A stretch of DNA of 64,000 nt from Mariniflexile gromovii (GCF_017814435.1 NZ_JAGJCB010000005.1:124001-188000), one strand, 5' to 3'; positions 46,868 through 56,197 are shown, counted from the first letter of the stretch. The notes: generated by a model from the letters alone, not told the origin. Numbers and translations are program-made.

Positions 46868-47066
46868 TTATTTTTAATGCTACTAAATTAAAGACAAAAC
46901 TATTCGAATTCGTTCAATGTTAGGTTAATAAAAAAACACTTTTTAATCATCAAAAAGTTACTACCACTTGAATTCATAAATTAAACACCAATGAGGCAAC
47001 AAAAGAGTGCCCAAAACGTTCTTCATTAAATAAACTTGTACTACCATATAAGCTTACTTAATTTTT

Positions 47067-49493
47067 ATGAAGTTACCCAAACATAGAATCACCTTTAAGA
47101 TATTAATGGGCTATTTTATACTCGGTATATTAGCCACTATTTCTGGTGTTTTAGTGCTTTCGGAAATAAAAACGTTTACCCAACTGCAACGCGAAGACAT
47201 AACAGACCGAGGTAAAATTGTTAAAGTAGGAAGTTTAATAGCGAATATTTATGAAAACGAAAGTTTGGCTAGAGCAGCTATTCAATTAAATTCCACAGAC
47301 AAATTCAACGAATATGTTTATGAAAACCAACAGTTATTATTAAAAATTGATTCGCTAAATTTTATAGCCAATAATGGTTCGCAAGAATTTATTTTAGACA
47401 GTATTAAACTGGTTATTGACAAAAAACTTAAGAATATAACCGATTTAAAAAACCTGAAACTTAATGACAATTCCGACGCATCTTTAAACACAGCCATTAA
47501 TAAATTAAGTTCCATCGATCCGCTATTAGGAAAAATATCCATTACAGATTTTGTAAAAAACCCACAATCGTTAGATATTAAAACCCGTAAAAACCTAGAA
47601 GAATATGTTAGCATACTTAACAAATACAACCCTAAGGATTCCATAAATAGTATTGACCAAAAACAAATAGATTCCCTACTGTCTATTTCCAAAAACTTAT
47701 TAAAAGATGCCCAAACGGAATCTAACAAACAGCGCATCTCATTACAAAAAAAAGAACGGGAATTAATTGAAAACGACTTAACCATTTCTAGAAAATTACA
47801 GGAATTGTTAAGCAACTTAGAAAAAGGCATCCTTTTATATTCCAACAACATCAACAAACAAAGGGAAAAAACACTTAATCGCAGTACCAATATCATCCTT
47901 TTTGCAGCAGGAATCAGTTTCATCATCATCATCATCTTTTCCATAATCTTTTTAAATGATTTTTGGAAAAGTCAACGGTATCGTATGAAACTGGAACAAG
48001 CCAACAAAACCACCTCTTTACTTTTAAAAAGCAGAGAACAATTAATATCTATGGTGAGCCATGATTTGAGAACTCCTTTAAGCACCATTACGGGTTACAG
48101 TGAACTGCTTCAAAAATCGACTAACACCATCAAGGATAAAAATTATGTAGAGCACATTCAAAACGCTTCAACTTATATGGGGCAATTGGTTGATGATCTT
48201 TTGGAATTTTCAAAATTGGAAAACAACACTGTTTCAATGGAATCCATTCCTTTCAATTTAGAGAATCTCATCAATGAAGTGGCTGAAACCGGAAAAAACT
48301 TAGTGCAAAACAAACCCATTAACGTCATTGTAAAGCACGACGAAACTATTAAAAACCAAATAGTTAGCGACCCTTTTAGAATGAAACAAATTTTATACAA
48401 CTTGGTTACAAACGCCTGTAAATTCACCAACCAAGGTACCATAACCATTGAAAGTGTTTTACTTCCAAACAGCCAAGAACCTATATTACAAATTTTAGTA
48501 AGCGATACCGGAATTGGAATTAACAAAGATGAACAAAAAAACATTTTTAAAGCGTTTACACAAGCCAATAACACCCAAGAAAGCAAACAAAGTGGTTTTG
48601 GTTTAGGACTGGCCATTTCAAAAAAACTGACTGAATTGTTAGGGGGCAGCTTAACTTTAAAAAGTGAATTAGGAAAAGGAAGTACCTTTAATTTGAAAAT
48701 TCCTATCACCTTCTCCAAGCAACCTCTACATGATAAAAAATGGAGTGAATCGGAAAAAAACTATCATTTAAAAGCTGTGGTTGTTGAAGATGATGCCTCT
48801 ATGCGACAGCTTATTAAAGAACTTTTAAACCAATACGGTATTGAAGCCCACATTTTTGAAAATGCCCAAAGTGCTTTACAAACCATTGATAAAATTTCTT
48901 TTGATTTGGTGCTTACCGATATCCAGCTTCCTAAAATGAATGGCATCCATTTTATGGAAACGCTTAAAAACCACGATTCTTATAAAAACCAACCCATTAT
49001 TGCTATGACGGGAAGATCAAATTTATCTGTAAAAGACTATATGAACAGTGGTTTTTCCGAAGTACTCATCAAACCATTTAACAGTAACAAACTGGATAGC
49101 ATATTGCAGCGTTTTTTTGAGGCTGATTTGTATAACGGCACCAATAAAACCATAACCAAAGAAGCAACAAAACTGAACGAATTTAGTGTTAACACCCTGA
49201 GTTCCTTTTTAAATGACGACCCCGTTGCCATAAAAAAGACGTTGCAAATTTTTTTAGAAGACACCAAAAAGAACCTTTTGGAATTAAAGCAAGCCAAAAA
49301 AAATAATGACATTAATGCTTTTAACCATATTAGCCACAGAATGCTGAGCATGTTCAAGCAATTGGAAGTTACCAAAATTGTTCCTTTTCTAGAAATGTTT
49401 GAAATAAGTATAAGAATTGATGATTGGCTTTTTATGCATTTTGAAAACAAATTAAGCCACTTTTTAGAAACGTTGGAAACCCATCTTAATTAA
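47067..49493 (+). CDS. Hybrid sensor histidine kinase with receiver and Hpt domains
   Basis: An 808-residue protein. Membrane segments lie at about residues 10-28 and 272-297, enclosing an extracytoplasmic helical sensor rich in Lys and Asn. HisKA follows with His332 in MVSHDLRTPLS, then HATPase (NLVTNACKF, DTGIGI, GFGLGLAI), a receiver domain with Asp618 in LTDIQLP and KPFN, and a C-terminal Hpt-like domain with His757 in HISHRML. It can autophosphorylate and relay phosphate through its own receiver and Hpt domains to a separate regulator. The convergent NtrC-type gene overlaps its end by eight bases and is the likely partner. The signal is unknown. Confidence 0.93.
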   Translation: MKLPKHRITFKILMGYFILGILATISGVLVLSEIKTFTQLQREDITDRGKIVKVGSLIANIYENESLARAAIQLNSTDKFNEYVYENQQLLLKIDSLNFIANNGSQEFILDSIKLVIDKKLKNITDLKNLKLNDNSDASLNTAINKLSSIDPLLGKISITDFVKNPQSLDIKTRKNLEEYVSILNKYNPKDSINSIDQKQIDSLLSISKNLLKDAQTESNKQRISLQKKERELIENDLTISRKLQELLSNLEKGILLYSNNINKQREKTLNRSTNIILFAAGISFIIIIIFSIIFLNDFWKSQRYRMKLEQANKTTSLLLKSREQLISMVSHDLRTPLSTITGYSELLQKSTNTIKDKNYVEHIQNASTYMGQLVDDLLEFSKLENNTVSMESIPFNLENLINEVAETGKNLVQNKPINVIVKHDETIKNQIVSDPFRMKQILYNLVTNACKFTNQGTITIESVLLPNSQEPILQILVSDTGIGINKDEQKNIFKAFTQANNTQESKQSGFGLGLAISKKLTELLGGSLTLKSELGKGSTFNLKIPITFSKQPLHDKKWSESEKNYHLKAVVVEDDASMRQLIKELLNQYGIEAHIFENAQSALQTIDKISFDLVLTDIQLPKMNGIHFMETLKNHDSYKNQPIIAMTGRSNLSVKDYMNSGFSEVLIKPFNSNKLDSILQRFFEADLYNGTNKTITKEATKLNEFSVNTLSSFLNDDPVAIKKTLQIFLEDTKKNLLELKQAKKNNDINAFNHISHRMLSMFKQLEVTKIVPFLEMFEISIRIDDWLFMHFENKLSHFLETLETHLN

Positions 49494-50826
49494 GACTGTA
49501 TTCCTTCATTTTATTGTAAAGTGTTTTTCTAGTGATGTTCAACAATTTAGCAGCTTGCGTTTTATTATTATCAACTTTTTGTAAAACCGTTATAATAAGT
49601 TCCTTTTCATTCTCTTTAGTGGAAAATTTGTTGGATGGTATGTTGCTTTTCTTGGAATGTACCAATTCATCCGGCAACACATGAACTTCAATAACATCAG
49701 AAGGCGTTAGCAAAGTGGCCCTTTTAATAACATTGGACAGTTCCCTTAAATTCCCTGGCCATTGGTAGTTTTGAAAAAGGGTTAAAACTTCTTTTGAAAA
49801 TCCAGCAACAGCTTTATTTAATTGCTCATTCGCCTTATTTAAAAAGAAATCGGCATACAGAATCAAATCATCATGTCGGTCTTTTAAATTGGGGACTTTA
49901 ATGGAGAACTCATTCAATCGATGGTATAAATCTTCTCTAAAATCGCCTTTTTCAACCGCTTTTAATAAATCTTCATTGGTAGCGGTAATCAATCGGATAT
50001 CTACTGAAATTTCATCACTACTTCCAATGGGTTTTACTTTCCGTTCTTGCAATGCGCGCAGTAACTGAATTTGATTTTCATACGATAAGTTACCTACTTC
50101 ATCTAAAAAAAGAGTTCCACCATTTGCCGATTCAAAATGTCCAATTTTATCATCGGTAGCCCCAGTGAACGATCCTTTTTTATGCCCAAAAAATTCGCTG
50201 GAAGCAATTTCCTTGGGAATAGCACCACAATCTACCGCCACAAATGGTTTATTGCTTCGGGAACTTTTTAAATGAATGTTTTTTGCAACAACTTCTTTAC
50301 CTGTACCGCTTTCGCCCGTTATTAAAACCGACATATTGGTAGGTGCTACCAAATGGATATACTCGTTTAAAGTTTTTGAAGCAGCACTAATACCTGTAAC
50401 AAAATCTGAACTGGCTTTAGTACTGGTTTTTATATTTTCAACTTCAGGAATAACATGGTCCGTTTTTTTTACTTCCAAAGCATTGCCAATAACCTCCAAA
50501 ACTTCGCTGGGGTTAAAAGGTTTTGAAATATAATCGAACGCTCCTTGTTTCATAGCTTGTACAGCGTTAGAAACTTCGGCATAACTAGTCATTAATACCA
50601 CAGGGATTAGGCTATTGGTTTTCTTTATTTGTTTTAAAAATTCGATACCATCACCATCGGGAAGCCTTAAATCTGTAAAAACCAAATCATAATTTTTCTT
50701 TTTTAATAAAGTAGAAGCATTGTTTATGGTATAACTAACGTCAACTGCATAGTCATGGCGTTCCAAAAAATGTTTTAACATTTCAGAAAACGCAACGTCA
50801 TCTTCTATCAGTAGGATATGTTTCAT
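49486..50826 (-). CDS. Sigma-54-dependent response regulator (NtrC family)
   Basis: 446 residues from the ATG at 50824-50826, where the receiver domain begins (MKHILLIEDDVAFSEML). The open frame extends 60 codons further upstream but without family sequence. Receiver: phosphoacceptor in FTDLRLPDGDG and KPFNPSEV. AAA+ domain: GESGTGKE (Walker A), KKGSFTGA (the sigma-54 loop with Ser in place of Ala in GAFTGA), GGTLFLDEVG (Walker B) and WPGNLREL. C-terminal Fis-type helix-turn-helix: TQAAKLLNITRKTLYNKMKEY. It activates sigma-54 promoters when phosphorylated, probably by the neighbouring kinase. Confidence 0.95.
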   Translation of the reverse strand: MKHILLIEDDVAFSEMLKHFLERHDYAVDVSYTINNASTLLKKKNYDLVFTDLRLPDGDGIEFLKQIKKTNSLIPVVLMTSYAEVSNAVQAMKQGAFDYISKPFNPSEVLEVIGNALEVKKTDHVIPEVENIKTSTKASSDFVTGISAASKTLNEYIHLVAPTNMSVLITGESGTGKEVVAKNIHLKSSRSNKPFVAVDCGAIPKEIASSEFFGHKKGSFTGATDDKIGHFESANGGTLFLDEVGNLSYENQIQLLRALQERKVKPIGSSDEISVDIRLITATNEDLLKAVEKGDFREDLYHRLNEFSIKVPNLKDRHDDLILYADFFLNKANEQLNKAVAGFSKEVLTLFQNYQWPGNLRELSNVIKRATLLTPSDVIEVHVLPDELVHSKKSNIPSNKFSTKENEKELIITVLQKVDNNKTQAAKLLNITRKTLYNKMKEYSLN

Positions 50827-50885
50827 AATTGAATAGATTCTTACAAAAATATTAAGATAAGCGGAGATATGTATTAAAAAAAAAC

Positions 50886-50925
50886 ATAAAAAAAGGGACG
50901 TTTTAATAAAAAAACGTCCCTTTTC
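50886..50925 (-). terminator. Rho-independent terminator after the PepSY-like pair
   Basis: On the minus strand, GGGACGTTTT (50920-50911) pairs with AAAACGTCCC (50904-50895) around a six-base loop and is followed by a T-run. It lies 41 bases beyond the stop of the downstream PepSY-like gene. Confidence 0.85.
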
Positions 50926-50960
50926 CAAAAAAATTGAGTTTGGATATATGATTTTATCTG

Positions 50961-51287
50961 TTACTCCATTTCTTTTTTCGTGCCTATTGCACTTTCCTCT
51001 AACCAATTCCCTTCTTTATCGGCATAAACTGTACTTGTACTTTCTTCGATAGTAATTTCTAGTTTATATTGCTCTTTGCTATTTACATAAGCCTTACTTA
51101 TGGTAGCAGATGCAAAATCTTTCTCTACGGCACTTTTTACTGCTGCTGGTAATTTGTCAACTGCTATTTCCTTGAATTCCTCATTCATTACAACACTAAT
51201 ACCCTCAGTTGGTAAAATGTTATTTGATAATGCAAACGTTGAAATTCCACTTGCTAAAATTGCTACGGTTAAAATTAATTTTTTCAT
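50961..51287 (-). CDS. Small secreted PepSY-like protein, copy 2 of a tandem pair
   Basis: 108 residues with a signal peptide ([19 protein letters not shown]). The mature part has DKLPAAVKSAVEKDFASATI, SKAYVNSKEQYKLEI, TSTVYADKEGNWLE, resembling the PepSY-like/BLIP-like small periplasmic domain (DUF2874 type) of Bacteroidota. It is a close paralogue of the next gene upstream, 36 bases away. The function is unknown; PepSY-like domains are thought to inhibit peptidases or bind ligands in the periplasm. Confidence 0.8.
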   Translation of the reverse strand: MKKLILTVAILASGISTFALSNNILPTEGISVVMNEEFKEIAVDKLPAAVKSAVEKDFASATISKAYVNSKEQYKLEITIEESTSTVYADKEGNWLEESAIGTKKEME

Positions 51288-51323
51288 GTTTTTTAGGGTT
51301 TTTAATTAATATTTATGTGTTTA

Positions 51324-51653
51324 TTATTCGCTTTTTGGTGTCTCATTAGTTGAAGAAACTTCCTCTAACCAATTTCCATCCTTATCTGCATAAACGGTAC
51401 TTGTAGCCCCATCAATAGTAAGCTCTAATTTGTATTGCTCGCTACTGTTCACATAAGCTTTGCTAATGGTGGCTGAAGGGAAATCTTTCTCAACAGCTGT
51501 TGGAATGGCTGCTGGCAATTTATCTAATGTAATTTCTTTGAACTCATCGTTCAATACATTTTCGATACCATTTGTTGGTGAAATAGGGTTAGACATTGCA
51601 AATGTTGACATTCCTCCTGCTAAAATTGCTACTGTTAAAATTAACTTTTTCAT
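51324..51653 (-). CDS. Small secreted PepSY-like protein, copy 1 of a tandem pair
   Basis: 109 residues with signal peptide MKKLILTVAILAGGMSTFA, nearly identical to that of its paralogue. The mature region (DKLPAAIPTAVEKDFPSAT, SKAYVNSSEQYKLEL, STVYADKDGNWLEE) matches at most positions. The two genes arose by tandem duplication. A perfect 8-base inverted repeat lies about 60 bases upstream, probably an operator for the pair. Confidence 0.82.
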   Translation of the reverse strand: MKKLILTVAILAGGMSTFAMSNPISPTNGIENVLNDEFKEITLDKLPAAIPTAVEKDFPSATISKAYVNSSEQYKLELTIDGATSTVYADKDGNWLEEVSSTNETPKSE

Positions 51654-51711
51654 AATTTTGATTTTATTTATTATTATTAATATTCAATTACGATTAGTAT
51701 AAAGAAATAAA

Positions 51712-51732
51712 TATGCCATGGATAATGGCATA
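51712..51732. promoter_or_regulatory. Palindromic operator candidate upstream of the PepSY-like pair
   Basis: TATGCCAT-N5-ATGGCATA, a perfect dyad with eight-base arms. It lies 59-79 bases upstream of the ATG at 51653. The half-site spacing of one helical turn fits a dimeric regulator; which one is unknown. Confidence 0.55.
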
Positions 51733-51879
51733 CTTTAAAAAACACATAACAACCTGTTTTTTAAATAATTACTTAAATTGAAGTTTTAAAACAATAAACT
51801 TTAGATGGGTAAATAGTGGGTAATTGAGAAGTAAGTTGGGTAAAAATTACACCATTGGGTTTAATAAAAAGGTTACTTA

Positions 51880-52851
51880 TTAAATTCCTTTACTGTACTT
51901 GTTTCTATATTCAATAGGTGTTAAACCTGTTAATTTTTTAAAAACATTTCGAAAAGCTTTGGTATCGGTATAGCCAACATCAAACATCACCTCGGTAATA
52001 TTCTTTCGGGAACTTTCAAAACTTCGTTTAGCAGCTTCTACTTTTACACGTTGGTGATATTCTATAATAGTGTTATCGGTAGCTTTTTTAAAACGGCGCT
52101 CAAAACTTCTGCGGCTCACACCTACCAACTGTGTCATATCTTCAACAGTAATCTTGTCTTGATAATGTTCTTCAATGTATTCCTGTACTTTTTTCACCTC
52201 TAAGTCATTATGGTCTTTTTGCCCGGTGAACATCATAAATGCTGCTTGACTTTCCCTATCTATATCAATGGCAAAATATTTTGAGGCTAATATGGCCGTA
52301 TCTCTATTGGTGTACTTTTCTAATAAATATAGCAACAAATTCCAATAGGAGTTTGCGCCACCACTGGAATAAACGCCATTTTCTTCTGTTAAAATACTTC
52401 CATCCATCACTTCAACTTCGGGGAATGTTTCCTTAAATTCGTTGTAAAACGCCCAATGGGTAGAGCATTTTTTTCCATTTAAAATACCCGTAGAAGCTAA
52501 TAAAAAAGCACCAACACATAAGGAAGCAACCTCTGCCCCATTTTTGTAATGTTTTAAAATCCAAGGAATGGCATTTTTATTTAAATCAACTGCTTTTTTC
52601 ATATCTCCAAAAAGCGCAGGAATTATAATAAGGTCCGTTTCTTCAACATCATCCAATAATAAATTGGTATGCACCGAAAACATCCCGTTATTAAATTTTA
52701 CTTCTTTATGTTGCCCAACAAGGTTCACTTCAAATAGAGCCGATTGCCCATTTGCTTGCAAAAACTGGTTCGCAGTCGAAAACATGTATTGAGGGTCTGC
52801 TACAGCTTCAATTACAGCAGATTCTGGCACTAAGATGCATACTTTTTTCAT
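51880..52851 (-). CDS. GlxA family AraC-type transcription regulator
   Basis: A 323-residue protein. The first 190 residues form a DJ-1/PfpI-like domain: KVCILVPESAVIEAV, DLIIIPALFGDM, VASLCVGAFLLAS (Cys at the nucleophile elbow) and CSTHW. The C-terminal 100 residues are an AraC helix-turn-helix: YIEEHYQDKITVEDMTQLVG, SRRSFERRFKKATD, and GYTDTKAFRNVFKKLTGLTP. It is a DNA-binding regulator that may sense a small ligand through the first domain. The gene stands alone, divergent to the SRPBCC genes, which are possible targets. Confidence 0.92.
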   Translation of the reverse strand: MKKVCILVPESAVIEAVADPQYMFSTANQFLQANGQSALFEVNLVGQHKEVKFNNGMFSVHTNLLLDDVEETDLIIIPALFGDMKKAVDLNKNAIPWILKHYKNGAEVASLCVGAFLLASTGILNGKKCSTHWAFYNEFKETFPEVEVMDGSILTEENGVYSSGGANSYWNLLLYLLEKYTNRDTAILASKYFAIDIDRESQAAFMMFTGQKDHNDLEVKKVQEYIEEHYQDKITVEDMTQLVGVSRRSFERRFKKATDNTIIEYHQRVKVEAAKRSFESSRKNITEVMFDVGYTDTKAFRNVFKKLTGLTPIEYRNKYSKGI

Positions 52852-53066
52852 GTGTTTATATTTATCCCTTTTTTATGGCCATCCCCTAACTATCAAAAAG
52901 TCATTCCGGTTATTATTCCTTTGGGTAGAAACTTGATTATGGATGTTTTATAATTCAAATATAATTAAATAATGCGTCGTATTCAACCCCTTCAATAGCC
53001 GTTATTACACCACTTGCATTCAATTTATTTTTTTGAAATTTGTAATATAACTTTAAAGCAAAAATC

Positions 53067-53477
53067 ATGGAACAGATTAAGGTACAAGCCACTGTAAAAG
53101 CATCTGCAAAAAAAGTATGGGATGTATGGACCAACCCCAAACACATTATAAAATGGAATACCGCTTCAGATGATTGGCATACCACAAAAGCAGAAAACGA
53201 TTTAAGGGTTGGCGGAAAGTTTCTTTCTAGAATGGAGGCAAAAGATGGGAGTTTTGGTTTTGATTTTACTGGAACTTATGATGAAATAATTCCACAAAAC
53301 AGAATTGCCTACACTATGGATGATGGACGAAAAGCCACAACTAACTTCAAGGAAAACAATGGAAATGTAGAAATTATTACCGTTTTTGATGCTGAAAGCC
53401 AAAACCCAATTGAAATGCAACGAGATGGTTGGCAAGCTATTATGAATAATTTTAAAAATTATACGGAAACCAATTAA
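53067..53477 (+). CDS. SRPBCC (AHSA1-type) protein
   Basis: A 136-residue protein of the START-like SRPBCC fold: IKVQATVKASAKKVWDVWTN at the start, WHTTKAENDLRVGGKFLSRM, FDFTGTYDEIIP, and a C-terminal helix GWQAIMNNFKNY. It binds a hydrophobic ligand in a cavity or acts as a co-chaperone-like protein. It is the first of four small genes in a row. Confidence 0.88.
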   Translation: MEQIKVQATVKASAKKVWDVWTNPKHIIKWNTASDDWHTTKAENDLRVGGKFLSRMEAKDGSFGFDFTGTYDEIIPQNRIAYTMDDGRKATTNFKENNGNVEIITVFDAESQNPIEMQRDGWQAIMNNFKNYTETN

Positions 53478-53495
53478 TTTCAAAAAACAAAAATC

Positions 53496-53945
53496 ATGGA
53501 AAATAACAGTGTATCCCTTCATAGGGTATTGAAAGTTTCACCTGAAAAAGTTTTTCGGGCATTCTCTAATCCTACAGCTTATGCAAGTTGGATTCCTCCT
53601 TATGGTTTTTTAGCCACCATTCACGAAATGGATTTTAAAATTGGAGGCTATTACAAAATGTCGTTTACAAATTTCACCACTGGAAACGGGCATTCCTTCG
53701 GTGGAAAATTTCTAGACATCAAACCCAACAAGTTTATTAAGCTTACTGATAAATTTGACGATCCTAATTTTCCCGGAGAAATGACAACAACCATATGGTT
53801 TGAAAAAGTTTCTTGCGGAACAGATCTTAAAATTTTGCAAGAGAACATCCCTTCTGTAATACCTGCTGAAATGTGTTATTTAGGTTGGCAAGAATCATTG
53901 GAAAAACTGATGAAATTGGTTGAACCTGAAATTCCGGATGCCTAA
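53496..53945 (+). CDS. SRPBCC family protein (polyketide cyclase-like)
   Basis: A 149-residue protein with VSLHRVLKVSPEKVFRAFSN, SWIPPYGFLATIHEM, DFKIGGYYKMSF, GGKFLDIKPNKFIKL, and GWQESLEKLMKLVE, the SRPBCC fold. It lies 18 bases after the previous SRPBCC gene and is probably co-transcribed. The ligand is unknown. Confidence 0.88.
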   Translation: MENNSVSLHRVLKVSPEKVFRAFSNPTAYASWIPPYGFLATIHEMDFKIGGYYKMSFTNFTTGNGHSFGGKFLDIKPNKFIKLTDKFDDPNFPGEMTTTIWFEKVSCGTDLKILQENIPSVIPAEMCYLGWQESLEKLMKLVEPEIPDA

Positions 53946-54028
53946 TTATTTCATAACAAACCTTAATATCACCATTTCAAAATTAGATGCTTAGCGACTG
54001 AAAATTTAAATTTTAAGGCAGAAAGCGA

Positions 54029-54448
54029 ATGAGGACACAAATCAACTCCTATTTAACCTTTAATGGTAACTGTAAAGAAGCCATGACATTTTACAAAGAA
54101 TGCCTTGGTGGAAAACTTGTTTTACAAACAGTGGGAGATTCTCCGCTATCTGAAAAAATGCCTAAACAAATGAAAAATTCTATACTGCATGCAACACTTA
54201 CAAAGCATTCGCTTGTGTTAATGGGTACCGACATGGCACCATCAAAAGGTTTAATTAAAGGCAATACCATCTCACTTTCAATACAATGCAATAGTTTGGA
54301 ACAGATAGAAACTTATTTTGAAAAACTTTCGCAAGGAGGAAAAGTAGAACATCCTTTAGAGCACAATTTTTGGGGTACTTTGGTTGGAAACTTAACCGAT
54401 AAATTTGGAAACCAATGGTTGCTCAGTTATAATAAAAACACATTTTAA
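54029..54448 (+). CDS. VOC superfamily protein (PhnB/glyoxalase-like)
   Basis: A 139-residue protein. It begins RTQINSYLTFNGNCKEAMTFY, has ILHATLTKHSLVLMGTDM, and ends with EHNFWGTLVGNLTDKFG then NQWLLSY, matching PhnB-like proteins (PF06983-type). Such proteins often sit next to SRPBCC and DoxX genes in Bacteroidota and may bind metabolites or antibiotics. A catalytic role is not shown. Confidence 0.88.
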   Translation: MRTQINSYLTFNGNCKEAMTFYKECLGGKLVLQTVGDSPLSEKMPKQMKNSILHATLTKHSLVLMGTDMAPSKGLIKGNTISLSIQCNSLEQIETYFEKLSQGGKVEHPLEHNFWGTLVGNLTDKFGNQWLLSYNKNTF

Positions 54449-54486
54449 GCATCAATATTCATTAATATTTTTAAAAATTACAAAAC

Positions 54487-54876
54487 ATGAAAACGACTAA
54501 AAAAAACAAAATCATTTTTTGGATCGCTACCATCATTATTTTTTTATTTGAAGGTGTTATGCCTGCTTTAACTTCACAAACCGAACTAGCAAAAGAAGGC
54601 ATAAACCACTTGGGCTACCCGCAATATTTTGGTCATGTTTTGGTCATATTTAAAGTTTTAGGCGTGTTGGTGTTGGTTATACCACAAATACCTAAACGTT
54701 TAAAAGAATGGGCTTATGCTGGCTTTGTATTCGATTTTTTATTTGCTTGTATAAGCCATTGGGCTGTTGATGGATTTGGGTTTCAAACTATTTTCCCGTT
54801 AATCATATTGGCAATTTTAATGGTTTCTTATGTTTACTACCATAAATTAAATTCCGTAAACCTTATGAACAGTTAA
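54487..54876 (+). CDS. DoxX-like membrane protein
   Basis: A 129-residue membrane protein with four hydrophobic segments. NHLGYPQYFGHVLVIFKVLG and GVLVLVIPQIPKRLKEWAYAGF are typical for the DoxX-like family. It is probably the last gene of the SRPBCC-SRPBCC-VOC-DoxX run. The function is not known. Confidence 0.85.
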   Translation: MKTTKKNKIIFWIATIIIFLFEGVMPALTSQTELAKEGINHLGYPQYFGHVLVIFKVLGVLVLVIPQIPKRLKEWAYAGFVFDFLFACISHWAVDGFGFQTIFPLIILAILMVSYVYYHKLNSVNLMNS

Positions 54877-54957
54877 TTGCACGAAGTATAATCAATTTCT
54901 ATCTTGAAAATTGGAAGCATAATTTTACGGTAATTAGCTGAATATAAACATTTTATT

Positions 54958-55920
54958 TTAACCTAAAATTTTAGATTCAGCAGTTTTCAAGATATCTATA
55001 ACCCGATGTTTTAAACTTTCGGGTTCTATAATTTTTGCATAATCGCAAAACATAAGGTACCATCTAGAAAACCCGTTTTCTATGTCGGTTGTCATAAAAG
55101 TCATTTCTACATATTTGCCTTTTGTTGTTTCAGAGATAAAACCGTAATGTTTTCTTCCGCTATTTATGTAACGAGCCACACTTTTATCAACTAAAATTAC
55201 CACTTTTGTTTTTTGGATAGCTTCATTTTTTTGTCGGTGTTCATCTATAGTTCCGTGTTTTAAAGTAAAAGGAAGCTGCGTTTTATTTATAAGCATCATT
55301 CTATCAGTTCTAAATTGTCTATAATCATTTCTTATATGGCAATATCCCAAAACATACCAAAATCCATTTTCATGAAACACACCAACAGGTTCTATATTCC
55401 TTTCTGAAGGTATTTCATTATTTAAAGCATGGTATTTTAAAAATACTTGCTTCTTTTCAGCAATACTTTCAAAAAGAATCTGCAAAGCATTTGGTAAATT
55501 TTTATTGAAAAGTTCTTGTGAAGGATCTACCATTATTTGCGATTCCAATGCCGAAATCCAATCTTTTTCACGTCCTCGCAACACCGATTTAATCTTAAAC
55601 ATCGCAGATTCATGATAACTCCCCAAAGATTTATCAACAAATTTTTGCATAAACTTTTCAGCAGCTACAAAACTTCCTGCTTCTTCGCGTGTAAACATTA
55701 CAGGCGGCAATCTGTAGCCCTCCATAATAGAATACCCAACGCCCGCTTCACTAATTATGGGTATACCCGATGCTTCTAAGGTTCTTACATCTCTATATAT
55801 GGTTCTTAAACTTACCTGAAATCTATCAGCTAATTCCTGTGCTTTAACAATGCGCTTAGATTGTAATTGCACAAAAATGGCAACAATGCGGTCAAAACGT
55901 TTTACAGAATCCAAACTCAT
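54958..55920 (-). CDS. YafY-type transcription regulator with WYL domain
   Basis: 320 residues from the ATG at 55918-55920, where the family normally begins (SVKRFDRIVAIFVQLQS). An ATG at 55995 would add 25 residues that do not look like the family. N-terminal HTH_11: KAQELADRFQVSLRTIYRD and RTLEASGIPI. The WYL domain in the middle has GVFHENGFWYVLGYCHIR and FRTDRM. The C-terminal part is a WCX-like domain. WYL domains are thought to bind nucleic acid or small ligands. Two similar TGACA-N6-TGTCA sites lie between this gene and the divergent DinB gene, suggesting it controls both. Confidence 0.9.
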   Translation of the reverse strand: MSLDSVKRFDRIVAIFVQLQSKRIVKAQELADRFQVSLRTIYRDVRTLEASGIPIISEAGVGYSIMEGYRLPPVMFTREEAGSFVAAEKFMQKFVDKSLGSYHESAMFKIKSVLRGREKDWISALESQIMVDPSQELFNKNLPNALQILFESIAEKKQVFLKYHALNNEIPSERNIEPVGVFHENGFWYVLGYCHIRNDYRQFRTDRMMLINKTQLPFTLKHGTIDEHRQKNEAIQKTKVVILVDKSVARYINSGRKHYGFISETTKGKYVEMTFMTTDIENGFSRWYLMFCDYAKIIEPESLKHRVIDILKTAESKILG

Positions 55921-56045
55921 AATGGCATAACATATTTCCCAAAGATAGGACTTCAAATGAAAGTATAAACCAAAAGGAGACTTCATTTTATCCATAACAA
56001 TTCAATATTCATATTATAATCTTATGCAAAGTAATGCATGGATTG

Positions 56046-56061
56046 TGACAACCCTTTGTCA
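56046..56061. promoter_or_regulatory. Operator-like site 1 upstream of the WYL regulator
   Basis: TGACA-ACCCTT-TGTCA. The reverse complement of the extended 17-base site differs from site 2 at only two positions. It lies just upstream of a near -7 box (TTACTTTG on the minus strand, 56030-56037). Confidence 0.65.
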
Positions 56062-56170
56062 ACAACAAATGTGTTTTTAAACAAATTGATTTATTTACAA
56101 AAACAAACTAAATTATATGTAACTGATATTCAAATATTTAATATTAAAATTGAAAATTATTTTTTACTAC

Positions 56171-56186
56171 TGACAAAAGGCTGTCA
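56171..56186. promoter_or_regulatory. Operator-like site 2 upstream of the DinB gene
   Basis: TGACA-AAAGGC-TGTCA, inverted relative to site 1. It covers the place where the -33 element of the DinB promoter should be (11 bases before the -7 box). Confidence 0.65.
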
Positions 56187-56197
56187 CACCTGGTTAC

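Noticed and set aside
50827-51006. N-terminal extension of the NtrC-type regulator
   Set aside because: The extra 60 codons have no family sequence and overlap the PepSY-like gene; the receiver domain begins exactly at the ATG at 50826.
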